This document shows, one piece after another, positions 43,037 through 52,133 of a stretch of DNA of 64,000 nt. The stretch lies in contig JBBCHM010000001.1 in NCBI GenBank assembly GCA_037200045.1, positions 2,480,001 through 2,544,000 of the forward strand, given 5' to 3'. The DNA comes from Rhizomicrobium sp. (GTDB taxonomy: Bacteria; Pseudomonadota; Alphaproteobacteria; Micropepsales; Micropepsaceae). Under the pieces are notes generated by a model. That model was not told the origin of the DNA, made no database searches, and worked only from the letters and a program-made list of their open reading frames with translations. The position numbers and the translations under genes were made by a program. Numbering within the stretch: the stretch's first letter is position 1; every line of letters begins with the position of its first letter.

Positions 43037-44064
43037 TACAAAAGCCCCGTCGGCTTTCCGTCCACGATCTGGTCGAGATATTCCGACAGGCCGTAACCGG
43101 TCATCCCGTTGCAGGTATATTCGGTCATCCCCTCGGTGATGCGGGTGTTGAGTTCCGCGCCGTCGGGCGTCTTGCGCCGGTTGCGCAGCGGGATCAGCGA
43201 CAAGACCTTGCCGTTGACGTCGTAGGACGCGCCGGACTCGGTCTTCACCCTGGCGCGCAGCGCGGTCTGGTACCAGTTCTCGTCCCAGTCGCTGTCGATG
43301 CTGCATTCGGTGATGAGGTCGTATTTGCCGTCCCTGAACACCATGCCGCCTTCGCGGGGCTTGCCCTCCGTGCCGGCGACGATGGAGAGCATCATCCCGA
43401 AATCGCGGCCGAAATTCATCGGACACCAGCGATACCAGTGGATCGCCTGCCAATAGCGCGGGCCCCAGCTCTTGTCGCGCAGGCCGAAGCCGTTCACCGC
43501 GAAGGTCTCGTCGCCGATCTGGAACGAGCCCTTCGCCGCCATGTGCTGCTCGTAATGCGCCTTGGCGAACGACTTTTCGGGATCGATCTGCACCGGCTTG
43601 CCGTCTTCGCGCACCGCCTCGCCGCCGAACATCGGCGATACGCCCTCGTAGTCGAGCGCCACCTTGCAGGCGACCGTCGGGTTGTCGCGGAACGCCTTCG
43701 ACGGCTCGGCCATGTCGAAGGGCCGCGCCAGCACCACGGCGTTGCCCTCATAGGTCAAGCGCAGATGCTTGAATGGTTCGAGCACGTCGATCGTCATGCC
43801 GCCGGCCGTCATCGCCTTGTTGTCGGCGATCTCCGGCTTGCCGTACATGAACGCCACGCGGCCGTCCGGCAGATAGAGACAAACGGACATCTCGGCCTGG
43901 CCCTCGTTCGGACGGTTGCCGAGCCGGAACCAGCCGCCGATCTTGGCGTCCGGGTCGAATACGTTGAAATACATGCTTTCGTTATAATTGGACGCCGCGT
44001 CGGGCGTGTGGGTGTATTCGTCCCGCGGCTCCAGCCGCAGCTTGAATCCTGTTGGCAGCGCCAT
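43036..44064 (-). CDS. DUF7064-like protein (possible AttH/CrtC-type lipocalin)
   Basis: A 342-residue soluble protein. Seen: NESMYFNVFDPDAKIGGWFRLGNRPNEG near the start, HLRLTYEGNAVVLARPFD, NGFGLRDKSWGPRYWQAIHWYRW in the middle, and EGMTEYTCNGMTGYGLSEYLDQ at the end. This pattern (two lipocalin-like halves with GxRDxSWGPR) is found beside P450s and acyl-CoA synthetases in terpenoid/steroid clusters; a hydratase or binding role is only inferred. GGGAGA precedes the ATG. It is the first gene of an operon with the P450 and the hydrolase, divergent from the synthetase gene. Confidence 0.75.
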   Translation of the reverse strand: MALPTGFKLRLEPRDEYTHTPDAASNYNESMYFNVFDPDAKIGGWFRLGNRPNEGQAEMSVCLYLPDGRVAFMYGKPEIADNKAMTAGGMTIDVLEPFKHLRLTYEGNAVVLARPFDMAEPSKAFRDNPTVACKVALDYEGVSPMFGGEAVREDGKPVQIDPEKSFAKAHYEQHMAAKGSFQIGDETFAVNGFGLRDKSWGPRYWQAIHWYRWCPMNFGRDFGMMLSIVAGTEGKPREGGMVFRDGKYDLITECSIDSDWDENWYQTALRARVKTESGASYDVNGKVLSLIPLRNRRKTPDGAELNTRITEGMTEYTCNGMTGYGLSEYLDQIVDGKPTGLL

Positions 44065-44204
44065 CGTGTTCTCCCGAATTTTCCGGGATTGTGCTGGCAT
44101 CGCGCGCCGCCGCGCAATCGCGTTGTTCGCCGCGCCGACACTTATTAGAGTGGCGAAAACAGCATGCGGACGATGCTTCCGCAGCGTCACACAGGGAGCG
44201 CGAC

Positions 44205-45809
44205 ATGGCGTGGAATTTCGGCGACATCCTGGACGCCATCGAACCGGTGCTGCCGCCCGAGGCGCCGGCCTTCGTGCACGGCAACCGCCGCATCACCTGG
44301 GGCGAGACCTCCAGACGGACCAACAATCTGGCGCGGGCGCTGATCGCGCGCGGCGCCCGCCCAAGGGACAAGGTCGCGTTCTACATGCGCAACCGGCCGG
44401 AATATTGCGAGACGCTGGCCGCGTCGTTCAAGGCGCGGCTGACGCATGTGAACGTCAACTACCGCTACAAGCCGGACGAGGTGTTCTACATCTTCGACAA
44501 TTCGGATGCGCAGACGGTGGTCTACGGTTCGGAGTTCCGCGACGTCATCGCGCAGATCCGCCCGCGCCTGACCAAGGTGCGGACCTTCGTCGAGGCGACG
44601 GATGGCGGCACGGCGGCGGACTTCGCGGTCGATTTCGAGACGCTCGCCACCGAGGGCGACGGCTCGCCCTTGAAGATCGCGCGCTCGCCGCAGGACGAGT
44701 TCTTCATCTACACCGGCGGCACCACCGGCATGCCCAAGGGCGTGATCTGGGCGCATGACGATCTGCGCGAGACCTCGCTGATCGCGCTGCGCAAGCTGGG
44801 GCCGGTGCCGGAGAACCTCGAACAGGTCGTCGCCGCGATCCGGCTGACGGGCCCGGGCAACCGGCTGCTGCCGGCCTGTCCCTTGATGCACGGCACGGGA
44901 CTGCTGACGGCCCTCAGCACCATGCTGGCGGGCGGCTGCATCATCACGCTGACGCACCACTCGCTCGACGCGCGTGAATTGTGGGAGGCGGTGCAGAAGA
45001 ACAAGGCGATGACGCTGGTCATCGTCGGCGACGCCTTCGCCAAGCCGATGCTGGCGGCGCTCGACGAAGCGCCCGGGCGCTACGATACGTCGAGCGTCGT
45101 GAACATCATCTCCTCCGGCGTGATGTGGTCGCGGGAGGTCAAGAAGGCGCTGCTCGCCCATATGCCACAGGCGATCATGGTCGACAGTTTCGGCTCGTCG
45201 GAGGCGGTGGGTTTCGGCACCTCGATGATGACGGCGGCCGGCGAAGTGGCGACGGCGAAATTCCAGATCGGCGACCGCTGCAAGGTGTTCGACGCGGACG
45301 ACCGTCCGGTCGAGCCGGGCTCCGGCGTGCCGGGCATCATCGCCATGCCGCAGCCGATTCCGCTCGGCTACTACAAGGACGCGAAGAAGACGGCGGAGAC
45401 CTTCAAGACCATTGATGGCGTGCGCTATTCGATGCCGGGCGATTGGTGCGTGGTGGAGAAGGACGGCACGCTGACGCTGCTCGGCCGCGGCAGCGTGTGC
45501 ATCAACACGGCGGGCGAGAAGGTCTATCCCGAAGAGGTCGAGGAGGCGCTGAAGCTGCATCCTTCGGTCGAGGACGCGCTGGTGGTCGGCGTGCCGGACG
45601 ACAAATGGGGCCAGGCGGTGACGGCGGTGGTGGTGGCGAGCGGCGAGATCGACGAGGAGGGCATCCGCCTCCATGTGCGCGAGCGTCTTGCCGGCTACAA
45701 GACGCCCAAGCGCGTGCTGGTCGCGGGCGTGCCGCTGCGCGCGTCGAACGGCAAGGCGGACTACAGGAGCGCGCTCGAATTCGCGAAGCGCGAGCTCGGG
45801 ATCGTGTAG
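44205..45809 (+). CDS. AMP-forming acyl-CoA synthetase
   Basis: A 534-residue ANL-family enzyme that activates a carboxylic acid with ATP and CoA. The P-loop-like YTGGTTGMPKGV begins at Tyr169; DSFGSSEAVGFG is the second core motif; GDWCVVEKDGTLTLLGRG and the C-terminal ASNGKADY supply the hinge Asp and the catalytic Lys region. It resembles FadD3/FadD19-type enzymes for large acids. AGGGAG stands six bases before ATG 44205. Divergent from the P450 operon, with 140 bp in between for both promoters. It has a strong terminator. Confidence 0.93.
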   Translation: MAWNFGDILDAIEPVLPPEAPAFVHGNRRITWGETSRRTNNLARALIARGARPRDKVAFYMRNRPEYCETLAASFKARLTHVNVNYRYKPDEVFYIFDNSDAQTVVYGSEFRDVIAQIRPRLTKVRTFVEATDGGTAADFAVDFETLATEGDGSPLKIARSPQDEFFIYTGGTTGMPKGVIWAHDDLRETSLIALRKLGPVPENLEQVVAAIRLTGPGNRLLPACPLMHGTGLLTALSTMLAGGCIITLTHHSLDARELWEAVQKNKAMTLVIVGDAFAKPMLAALDEAPGRYDTSSVVNIISSGVMWSREVKKALLAHMPQAIMVDSFGSSEAVGFGTSMMTAAGEVATAKFQIGDRCKVFDADDRPVEPGSGVPGIIAMPQPIPLGYYKDAKKTAETFKTIDGVRYSMPGDWCVVEKDGTLTLLGRGSVCINTAGEKVYPEEVEEALKLHPSVEDALVVGVPDDKWGQAVTAVVVASGEIDEEGIRLHVRERLAGYKTPKRVLVAGVPLRASNGKADYRSALEFAKRELGIV

Positions 45810-45818
45810 CCGCAAAAA

Positions 45819-45847
45819 GAAAGACCGGGCGCTGGGCCCGGTCTTTC
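45819..45847. terminator. bidirectional intrinsic terminator
   Basis: GAAAGACCGGGC (45819-45830) and GCCCGGTCTTTC (45836-45847) form a 12-bp perfect stem with a five-base loop. A-rich sequence on the left and TTTCC on the right allow it to stop both the synthetase gene and the convergent small-protein gene. Confidence 0.85.
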
Positions 45848-45866
45848 CAAAGTCGGTCGCGCAGTC

Positions 45867-46241
45867 TTACTGGTAGGTGGCCGACGTCGTGTGGCCATCC
45901 CACTTGATGTCGATCGAGGTGATCGTGCAGAGGTCGAATCCGTCGGTCCATTCCGCCGACGTGCCGTCGACGGTATAGATCACCTTCAGGTCCCAATCGC
46001 AGCTCTCGCCGCGGCCGCCCGGAAAGTGAATCTTCACGGCGGCGCCGTCCGCCAGCGTGTCCTGGCCCAGGACGTCATCGCCCCAGCTGTCGCTGCTGTG
46101 CTCGCCGATGAACACGCTCTTGATCTCATAGCCCGTGCTGTTGGTCAGCTCGAAATCCTGCGGCGCGGCAACGGCCGCGACGGGAGCGAAAATTGCAAAC
46201 GCTGCGGCCAGCACGCCGGCCACGATGAAATTCGTCTTCAT
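45867..46241 (-). CDS. small secreted protein, unknown
   Basis: A 124-residue protein with a clear signal peptide (KTNFIVAGVLAAAFAIFAPVAAVAA, cut near residue 26). The mature part of about 98 residues is acidic, with a beta-rich look: FELTNSTGYEIKSVFIGEH, KIHFPG, WDLKVIYTVDG and SIDIKWDG. Two Cys (SCDWD, FDLCTI) may form a disulphide. Similar small exported proteins are known only as hypotheticals. It has its own terminator; the longer open frame upstream is a shadow of the ligase gene. Confidence 0.8.
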   Translation of the reverse strand: MKTNFIVAGVLAAAFAIFAPVAAVAAPQDFELTNSTGYEIKSVFIGEHSSDSWGDDVLGQDTLADGAAVKIHFPGGRGESCDWDLKVIYTVDGTSAEWTDGFDLCTITSIDIKWDGHTTSATYQ

Positions 46242-46339
46242 GGTATGTCCTTTTGTATGGGGAAGCCCTCTCGGGCGCACCAGACGCCTAATGCGCGAAC
46301 CTGGCAAGGCGTGCGGGAAAAGAAAGTAGGCAACGAAAT

Positions 46340-47947
46340 CTAGCTCTCGAGCATTTTCTCCAGCGTCGGCAATTCGTCCGCGTCGCGCGCGGGTTTGTCC
46401 CAGCGAATGCGGTTGATCCGCGGAAAGCGCATGGCGACGCCGGATTTGTGACGCGTCGAGCGTTGCAATCCCTCGAACGCGACTTCCAGCACCAGGCCGA
46501 AATCCTCGTCGGCGCGCACGCTGCGGACCGGGCCGAAGCGCTCCACGGTGTTGTCGCGGACGAATTTGTCGATTTGCTTCAGTTCTTCGTCGGTGAAGCC
46601 GAAATAGGCCTTGCCGACCGGCGTGAGCGCGCGCGTCCCGTTCGAATCTTCGCGCCACACCCCGAAAGTATAGTCGGAATAGAAGCTCGACCGCTTGCCG
46701 TGGCCGCGCTGGGCGTACATCAGGACGGCGTCGATCAGGTGCGGATCGCGTTTCCATTTGAACCATGGGCCTTTCGGCCGCCCGGCCTCGTAGATCGAAT
46801 CCCAGCGCTTGAGCATCAGCCCTTCGGCGATCTTGGGATCGCCCGGCGGCGGAACGGCGCGCAGCCTTGCCAGTTCCTCCCAGCTCTCGAAGAGCTGCAG
46901 CGGCGAAAGATCGATGCGGGCGGATTTGTGCCGCGCGACGAAGGCTTCGAGGCGCCTCCGCCGTTCGGCGAAGAGCAGGGCGCGCAGATCTTCCGCGCCG
47001 TCGAGCAACAGGTCGTAGGCGCGGATGCCGGCGGGGAATTTCGCGATGGTCTTGGCGTCGGGGTTCTTGCGGTTCAGCCGCTGCTGCAGATCGCCGAAAC
47101 TGTCGATGCGGCCGTCGCGCATGACCAGCAATTCGCCGTCGATCACGCCTTCGAAGTTGAGCGCCGCCATCACGTCGGGGAAGGCATGGCCGATGTCGTC
47201 GCCGGTGCGCGAATAGAGCCGCTTCTCGCCGCGCTCGCTGGCGGCCTGGACGCGGATGCCGTCCCATTTCCATTCCGCCGCATAGTCCTTGGCGTCGTAT
47301 TTCGCGAAATCGGTGGCCTCATCGATCGCCTGCGCCAGCATCACCGGGCGGAACCGCGCCGGCGCATCGGGCGAGGGTTTGTCGCTGCGTTTTTCCAGCC
47401 ACGCGAAAAGGTCTTCATAGGGCGGACGCTGGCTGTGCCAGACCTCCTCGATCCCGGCGACGTCGATGCCGCCCAGATCGGCAAGCGCCTGCTTGGCCAG
47501 CCGCGCCGACACGCCGACGCGCAACCCGCCGGTCAAAAGCTTCAGCAAGGCCCAGCGGCCGTCGGCATCGAGGGCGTCGAGCCAGCCTTCGAGCAGGCGC
47601 TGCACCTCGGCGCGGCCGGCGCTGCGCAGCGCATCGACCACCTCTGGCAGTTCGGGCTCGCGGTTGGCGCCGGGCTGGGCCGGCCAGATCAGCGCCACGG
47701 TTTCGGCGAGATCGCCGACGAAATCGTAGGAGAGGGCGAAAAGCTCCGGATCGACACGCGCTTCCACCGCTTTGCGGATGAAGGCGGGCTTGGCGGCATC
47801 GAAGGCGAGCACGCCGGTCAGCGCCGCCAGCGCCCAGCCGCGTTCCGGATCGGGCGCGCTCTTCAGATAGTCGCGCACCAAGGTCAGCTTGGTGTTGCGC
47901 GACGGCGTGAAGGCGAGACTGTCTAGCAGGCGGGCGAAGGCGCGCAT
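46340..47947 (-). CDS. ATP-dependent DNA ligase
   Basis: A 535-residue ligase of the bacterial LigB/'cisplatin damage response' type. Lys227 in EWKWDG is the adenylated lysine (KxDG motif I). The nucleotidyltransferase motifs IIIa-V follow (FEGVIDGELLV, EGLMLKRWDSIY, WFKWKRDP) and an OB-fold domain with RSVRADEDFGLVLEVAFEGLQRS closes the chain. An N-terminal helical DNA-binding domain occupies residues 1-190. Start ATG 47947 shares one base with the stop codon of the upstream exonuclease gene (TGATG). Confidence 0.94.
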   Translation of the reverse strand: MRAFARLLDSLAFTPSRNTKLTLVRDYLKSAPDPERGWALAALTGVLAFDAAKPAFIRKAVEARVDPELFALSYDFVGDLAETVALIWPAQPGANREPELPEVVDALRSAGRAEVQRLLEGWLDALDADGRWALLKLLTGGLRVGVSARLAKQALADLGGIDVAGIEEVWHSQRPPYEDLFAWLEKRSDKPSPDAPARFRPVMLAQAIDEATDFAKYDAKDYAAEWKWDGIRVQAASERGEKRLYSRTGDDIGHAFPDVMAALNFEGVIDGELLVMRDGRIDSFGDLQQRLNRKNPDAKTIAKFPAGIRAYDLLLDGAEDLRALLFAERRRRLEAFVARHKSARIDLSPLQLFESWEELARLRAVPPPGDPKIAEGLMLKRWDSIYEAGRPKGPWFKWKRDPHLIDAVLMYAQRGHGKRSSFYSDYTFGVWREDSNGTRALTPVGKAYFGFTDEELKQIDKFVRDNTVERFGPVRSVRADEDFGLVLEVAFEGLQRSTRHKSGVAMRFPRINRIRWDKPARDADELPTLEKMLES

Positions 47948-48960
47948 CAGTCCTCGCCTTCGTCGTCGTCGTAACCCATCAGCGACAGGGCGCGGGCCGT
48001 GCGGTTGTTCAGTTCGGCCCAGCGCAGCAGCGCTTCCTCGGCGCCATGGGTGATCCAGAGCTCGTCGGGCGCAAGTTCGGCCGCGGTCTGCGTGAGTTCG
48101 TCCCAGTCGGCATGATCGGAGAGGATCAGCGGCAACTCGACGCCGCCCTGCCGCGCGCGGGCGCGCACCCGCATCCAGCCCGAGGCGAAGCACACGACCG
48201 GATCGGCGAAGCGCCGCGACCAGCGGTCCTGCGTCGCCGATGGCGGCGCGACGACGATGGCGCCGGCGAAATTCTGCTTTTTGCCCGCGGTGGCCGGCGC
48301 CAGCGGCCCGAGATCGACGCCGAAGGATTCATAGAGTGCGTTGATCTTCTCCAGCGCGCCGTGAACGTAGATCGTCTTGTCGTAACCCGCTTCGCGCAAC
48401 AGGCAGATCAGGCGCTGCGCCTTGCCCAGCGCATAGGCGCCGACGAGATGGGTGCGCTCGGGAAACTGCGCCACGGATTTTAGTAGCTTGGCGATTTCGT
48501 CGGTATCCGGCGGATGGCGGAAGACCGGCAGGCCGAAGGTGGCCTCCGAGATGAACACGTCGCATTTGACCGGCTCGAAGGCGGGGCAGGTCGGATCGCG
48601 GCGGCGCTTGTAGTCGCCGGAGACCACCATGGTCGTCCCCTTCCAGCGCAGCACCGCCTGCGCCGAGCCGAGCACATGCCCGGCGGGCACCAGGCTCACG
48701 GTCACGCCGTTCTGTTCGACGGTGTCGCGCCGGGCGAGCGGCTGGGTCGTGGCGGCAAAGTCCTCGCCATAGCGCGCTTCCATGATGGCGAGGGTCTCGC
48801 GCGTCGCCAGCACTTTGCCGTGGCCGGCGCGGGCATGATCGGCATGGCCGTGCGTGATGACGGCGCGATCCACCGGGCGGGTCGGATCGACATAGAAATC
48901 GCCGGGCGGGCAATAGAGCCCGGCGGGAGTAGGTCGCAAGAGGTCTTCGTAGCGGGCCAT
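47947..48960 (-). CDS. ligase-associated DNA exonuclease, metallo-beta-lactamase fold
   Basis: A 337-residue enzyme of the beta-CASP/SNM1-related family. The metal motif HGHADH is at residues 37-42, and further ligands are in AGHVLGSA and SGDYKRRRD; LSDHADW is the C-terminal His motif. It is normally encoded directly before an ATP-dependent ligase, as here, and is thought to process DNA ends for it. The other two members of the usual ligase-associated set (Lhr-type helicase and PdeM phosphoesterase) are not in the window. Confidence 0.92.
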   Translation of the reverse strand: MARYEDLLRPTPAGLYCPPGDFYVDPTRPVDRAVITHGHADHARAGHGKVLATRETLAIMEARYGEDFAATTQPLARRDTVEQNGVTVSLVPAGHVLGSAQAVLRWKGTTMVVSGDYKRRRDPTCPAFEPVKCDVFISEATFGLPVFRHPPDTDEIAKLLKSVAQFPERTHLVGAYALGKAQRLICLLREAGYDKTIYVHGALEKINALYESFGVDLGPLAPATAGKKQNFAGAIVVAPPSATQDRWSRRFADPVVCFASGWMRVRARARQGGVELPLILSDHADWDELTQTAAELAPDELWITHGAEEALLRWAELNNRTARALSLMGYDDDEGED

Positions 48961-49007
48961 AGCCGGAGTTTAACGCAGCGCGCGGGAGAGGGTATCCACG
49001 CAAACCT

Positions 49008-49104
49008 GTCATCCCGGGCGAGCGCGGCGAGACCCGGGACCCATCATACAGGCGGCGCGATGGGTCCCGGCTCGCGCTCGCTTCGCTCGCTTGACCGGGA
49101 TGAC
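49008..49104. repeat. palindromic repeat at the 3' end of the broken hydrolase gene
   Basis: A long imperfect inverted repeat: GTCATCCCGGGCGAGCGCGG at the left and GCTTGACCGGGATGAC at the right, with GACCCGGGACCCATC and GATGGGTCCCGG inside. It supplies the last codons and the stop of the hydrolase reading frame. Confidence 0.75.
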
Positions 49105-49303
49105 ACGGAAATTTTGATCAGCCGGCCCCGTCCTCTCCCTGAAGAACGCGATCACCCGCTGCTCCGCCTTCTTGGTCGGCCCCTCCGGATCGTCGTCGCG
49201 CAGGTTGATCGTCAGCACCGAATGCGCCGCCATCGGGCCCGGCGCGGCGTCCTTGGGATCGATCTCTATCGCTTCGAACTTGTCGCCGAAGGCTTTCCTA
49301 TAA

Positions 49304-50248
49304 GAGCCGATCCGGAAAGAACTGAATCATTTTGAGGGATTTGCGGCAAGTCGCCTGAGCATGATGCGGATCATGGCGAGGCGGATGAAGGCCGCGACGG
49401 TTGTGGCGTAGCGCTCGAAGTCGCGCGCCAGGCGTCGGTTGCGGCTGATCCAGGCCAGGGTGCGTTCGACGATCCAGCGTTTTGGCATGACCACGAAGCG
49501 GTGGGCATCGCTGCGCTTGACGATCTCGATGACCCAGGTTCCGGTGGCGGCGACGGCATCGGCGGTCTTTTTGGCGTTGTAACCGCCGTCGGCGAAGATA
49601 CGTTCGATGAAGGGAAACGATCGCCGCGTCCGCTTGTCGAGGACCAGCGCTGCGCCGTCGCGATCCTGGATGTCGGCGCTGTGGACGGCGACGCTCAGCA
49701 ACAGGCCGAGCGTATCGACGAGGATGTGCCTCTTGCGGCCCTTGACCTTCTTGCCCGCGTCGTAGCCTGAAGGATCGAGCAGAGCCCCCCTTTGAGCGCT
49801 CCCTTGGCGCTCTGGCTGTCGATGATGGCGGCGGTGGGGCTGGCCTCGCGGCCTTGGCTCTCGCGCACTGCCACATAGAGCGCGTGATGGATGCGCTCCA
49901 ACGTCCCGTCCCAGTTCCACAGTTCGAGATAGTCGTGAACCGTGCTCTTGGGCGGAAAATCCTTCGGCAGCGCCTGCCATTGGCAGCCCGTCCAAAGCAC
50001 ATAGAAAATGGCGTTCAAGACTTCACGCACATCCGTCGTGCGCTTGCGCCCGCCGCGCTTGGCCGGGGGTATCAACGGCGCCGCAAGTGACCATTCCTCA
50101 TCCGTCATGTCGCTGGAATAGCGAAGACCATTGCGTCTCGCCGACAGCCGGTGCTCCGGCTTCCACATCGGGTGCTCCTGTTGCGAATCAGCACCCACAA
50201 CGGAATCACAACCGATTCACCCGACTCAACTTCTTTCCGGATCGGCTC
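49304..50248 (-). mobile_element. IS5 family, IS427-type insertion sequence (945 bp)
   Basis: The ends are perfect 18-bp inverted repeats, GAGCCGATCCGGAAAGAA at 49304-49321 and its complement at 50231-50248. They are flanked by a 3-bp direct repeat TAA (49301-49303 and 50249-50251), as expected for the TNA targets of this group. It carries a two-frame DDE transposase. Ends and both open frames look intact, so the element may be active and recent. Confidence 0.95.
49327..50168 (-). CDS. IS5/IS427-type transposase in two frames
   Basis: The first frame starts MWKPEHRLSARRNG at 50168 (DUF4096-type DNA-binding segment MTDEEWSLAAPLIPPAKRGG, then CQWQALPKDFPP) and reaches the first catalytic Asp in AIIDSQSAKGA. 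The second frame, ending at 49327, continues LDPSGYDAGKKVKGRKRH, with the second Asp in FADGGYNAKK and the Glu in WIVERTLAW. A change of frame at an AAAGGGGGG run near 49785-49793 would join them, the usual programmed frameshift of this group. DDE residues are all present. Confidence 0.92.
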
Positions 50249-50956
50249 TAAGTCTCGAAACGCTCCGGCTTGACGAAGGGATCGCCGTGGAAGCGCAGGC
50301 CGATCATCGAGAGGTTCTCGTCGGCGAAGCGGCGCCTGGCGCAGGCCACCTCCTCGGGCGCGACGCCCATCGCCGCTTCGCGCCGCTTGTTGCCGAAGCC
50401 GAGCGGCAGCGAGGGCTGCGACAGCACCGGCGCGACCACCGAGGGTTCGGTCATCATGGCCAGCGCGAAATTCCCGGTGAAGCACATGCCGACCGCGCCC
50501 ACGCCCTTGCCACCGCATTCGCCATGCGCCTTGCGCGCCAGCGCCCGCAGCCATTCGACGATGGGGCTCGATTTGTCGGTCGCCCACACGCTGAACTCGC
50601 GGCTGATGCAGATGCCCTTGAGGATCTGGCCCAGGCCGTAAAGCGGCGTGGGCGCGCGGCCGGGATGGCCGAACAGGCTCGGCAGGAACACGGTCATCCC
50701 GGCCTCCGCCACATGATCGGCGAAGCGCACCACCAGCGGATGCAGGTTCGGCATCTCATGGAGCACGATCACCGCGGGGCCGGCGCCGCGCCGATAGACC
50801 GGACGGGTCCAGCGTCCGTCGCTGAAATCGAACTGCGTGTAGTCTTTCAGAACATCGTTCAATGTCGTCCCCCCGACAGCTTTGCCGCGAACTGTATCGT
50901 TAAGAGCCGGTAAGCGCATTAATCGCGGCGTAAGGCTTGCACGCCATCATCGCCGC

Positions 50957-51979
50957 ATGAGCCGCTTCGGACAGATCGCGCGTGGGCTCGGCCGGTTCAT
51001 CCCGGCCGATGCGGTGCGCCCGCTCGGCCGCCCGGCGGCGGTGTTCTTCCACGGCGTCGAGGACGCGACGATCGACCCGCATCTGCAGGAAAACCATCAC
51101 GAGACGGCGGACTTCCTGGCCATCGCCCGCCGGCTGAAGGCCGATTTCGACGTCCTGCCTCTCGCGGCTCTATCCGACGTGCTGAAGCAGCCCGGCCGCC
51201 ATCCGCGCGCCCTGTTCCTGATGTCGGACGACGGCTACGCCAACACGCTGACGGTCGCGGCCGATATCCTCGAAGATCTGCGCCTGCCCTGGACACTGTT
51301 CGCCAGCACCCATCACATCGATACCGGCGCGCGCAATCCGATCTTCCTGGCCCGGCTGTTCGCGTTCGAGGCGCCGGCCGGCAGCTACGCGATCCCGCAT
51401 CTGCCGCGGCCGCTCGTGCTGGACGGCGACCGCGAGGCCGTCGCGGACCGCACCGTCTGGCAGCTTCGGGCCCTCGACATGGCGAGCGCCCAGCAGGCGG
51501 TCGACGCGATGATGGCGCAGTTCGCGCCCGAGCCGCTGGAGCGATTGCTGGCGAAATTCGCCTCCGAGCGGTTCCTGACCTGGGACCAGGTCCGCGAACT
51601 CAACCGGCGCGGCGTGGAGATCGGGGCGCATGCCCATCGCCACTGGCCGATGAACGAGTTCCAGTCGCCCTCGATGCTGCGCGAGCAGGCGGCGACCGCC
51701 AAAGCGCGCATCGAGGCGGAGGTCGGCCGCTGCCGCTACTTCGCCTATCCCTTTGGGAACAAAGGCGATATTTCCCGCACGGCGTGGCAAGCGGTGCGCG
51801 ACGCTGGCTATGACTACGCTTTCACCACGCTGGCCGGCACGCTCGACGCCAACGCCAATCCCTTCCTTTTGCCGCGCTTCGGCCTCGATGCACGGGCGGC
51901 CCATCTGACGGCGCAGATCTCCCTGCTGCGCGCCGGCAATCCGCGGGTCGCGCGCTGGCAGCGCGAGCTGGCCGGCTAG
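50957..51979 (+). CDS. polysaccharide deacetylase-family protein
   Basis: A 340-residue protein with a NodB-like fold: FLMSDDGYANT carries the Asp pair, and GVEIGAHAHRHWPM the His-x-x-x-His metal site; YFAYPFGNKGDISRT is motif 3. The first motif has SDDGY in place of TFDDG, as in the WalW/ExoP-linked branch. No signal peptide is visible, so it acts in the cytoplasm or is a divergent enzyme. It opens the exopolysaccharide locus, 154 bp before the sugar transferase gene. Confidence 0.88.
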   Translation: MSRFGQIARGLGRFIPADAVRPLGRPAAVFFHGVEDATIDPHLQENHHETADFLAIARRLKADFDVLPLAALSDVLKQPGRHPRALFLMSDDGYANTLTVAADILEDLRLPWTLFASTHHIDTGARNPIFLARLFAFEAPAGSYAIPHLPRPLVLDGDREAVADRTVWQLRALDMASAQQAVDAMMAQFAPEPLERLLAKFASERFLTWDQVRELNRRGVEIGAHAHRHWPMNEFQSPSMLREQAATAKARIEAEVGRCRYFAYPFGNKGDISRTAWQAVRDAGYDYAFTTLAGTLDANANPFLLPRFGLDARAAHLTAQISLLRAGNPRVARWQRELAG

Positions 51980-52133
51980 TCTCGGCGCGGGACTCCGGTC
52001 CGTCCCGATCGTCCCAGCCTTAACCGGTCTTAAGCCTCGACGGCACATTTCCGTGCCGAAATGAAACGAACACGGCGCCAGGGCGTGGCGCGGCCGATGC
52101 ACCCCTCCGTTGCGAACACAACGAGGGCTGGCC

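Larger units (their letters stand above)
49009..50862 (-). pseudogene. dienelactone hydrolase gene interrupted by an IS element
   Basis: The 5' part (50862 down to 50249) encodes a cytoplasmic alpha/beta hydrolase: VIVLHEMPNLHPLVVRFADH, and GAVGMCFTGNFALAM with the Cys nucleophile. It stops in a TAG made by the target duplication and the IS end. The 3' part lies beyond the element (49300 down to 49009) and continues YRKAFGDKFEAIEIDPKD, with DLH-type ending TKKAEQRVIAFF. Removing the IS and one TAA copy restores one frame of about 301 codons (FET then YRKAF). The missing His of the triad is therefore on the far side (MAAHSVLT). Start TTG 50862 has GGGG nearby; ATG 50919 is an alternative. Confidence 0.9.
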
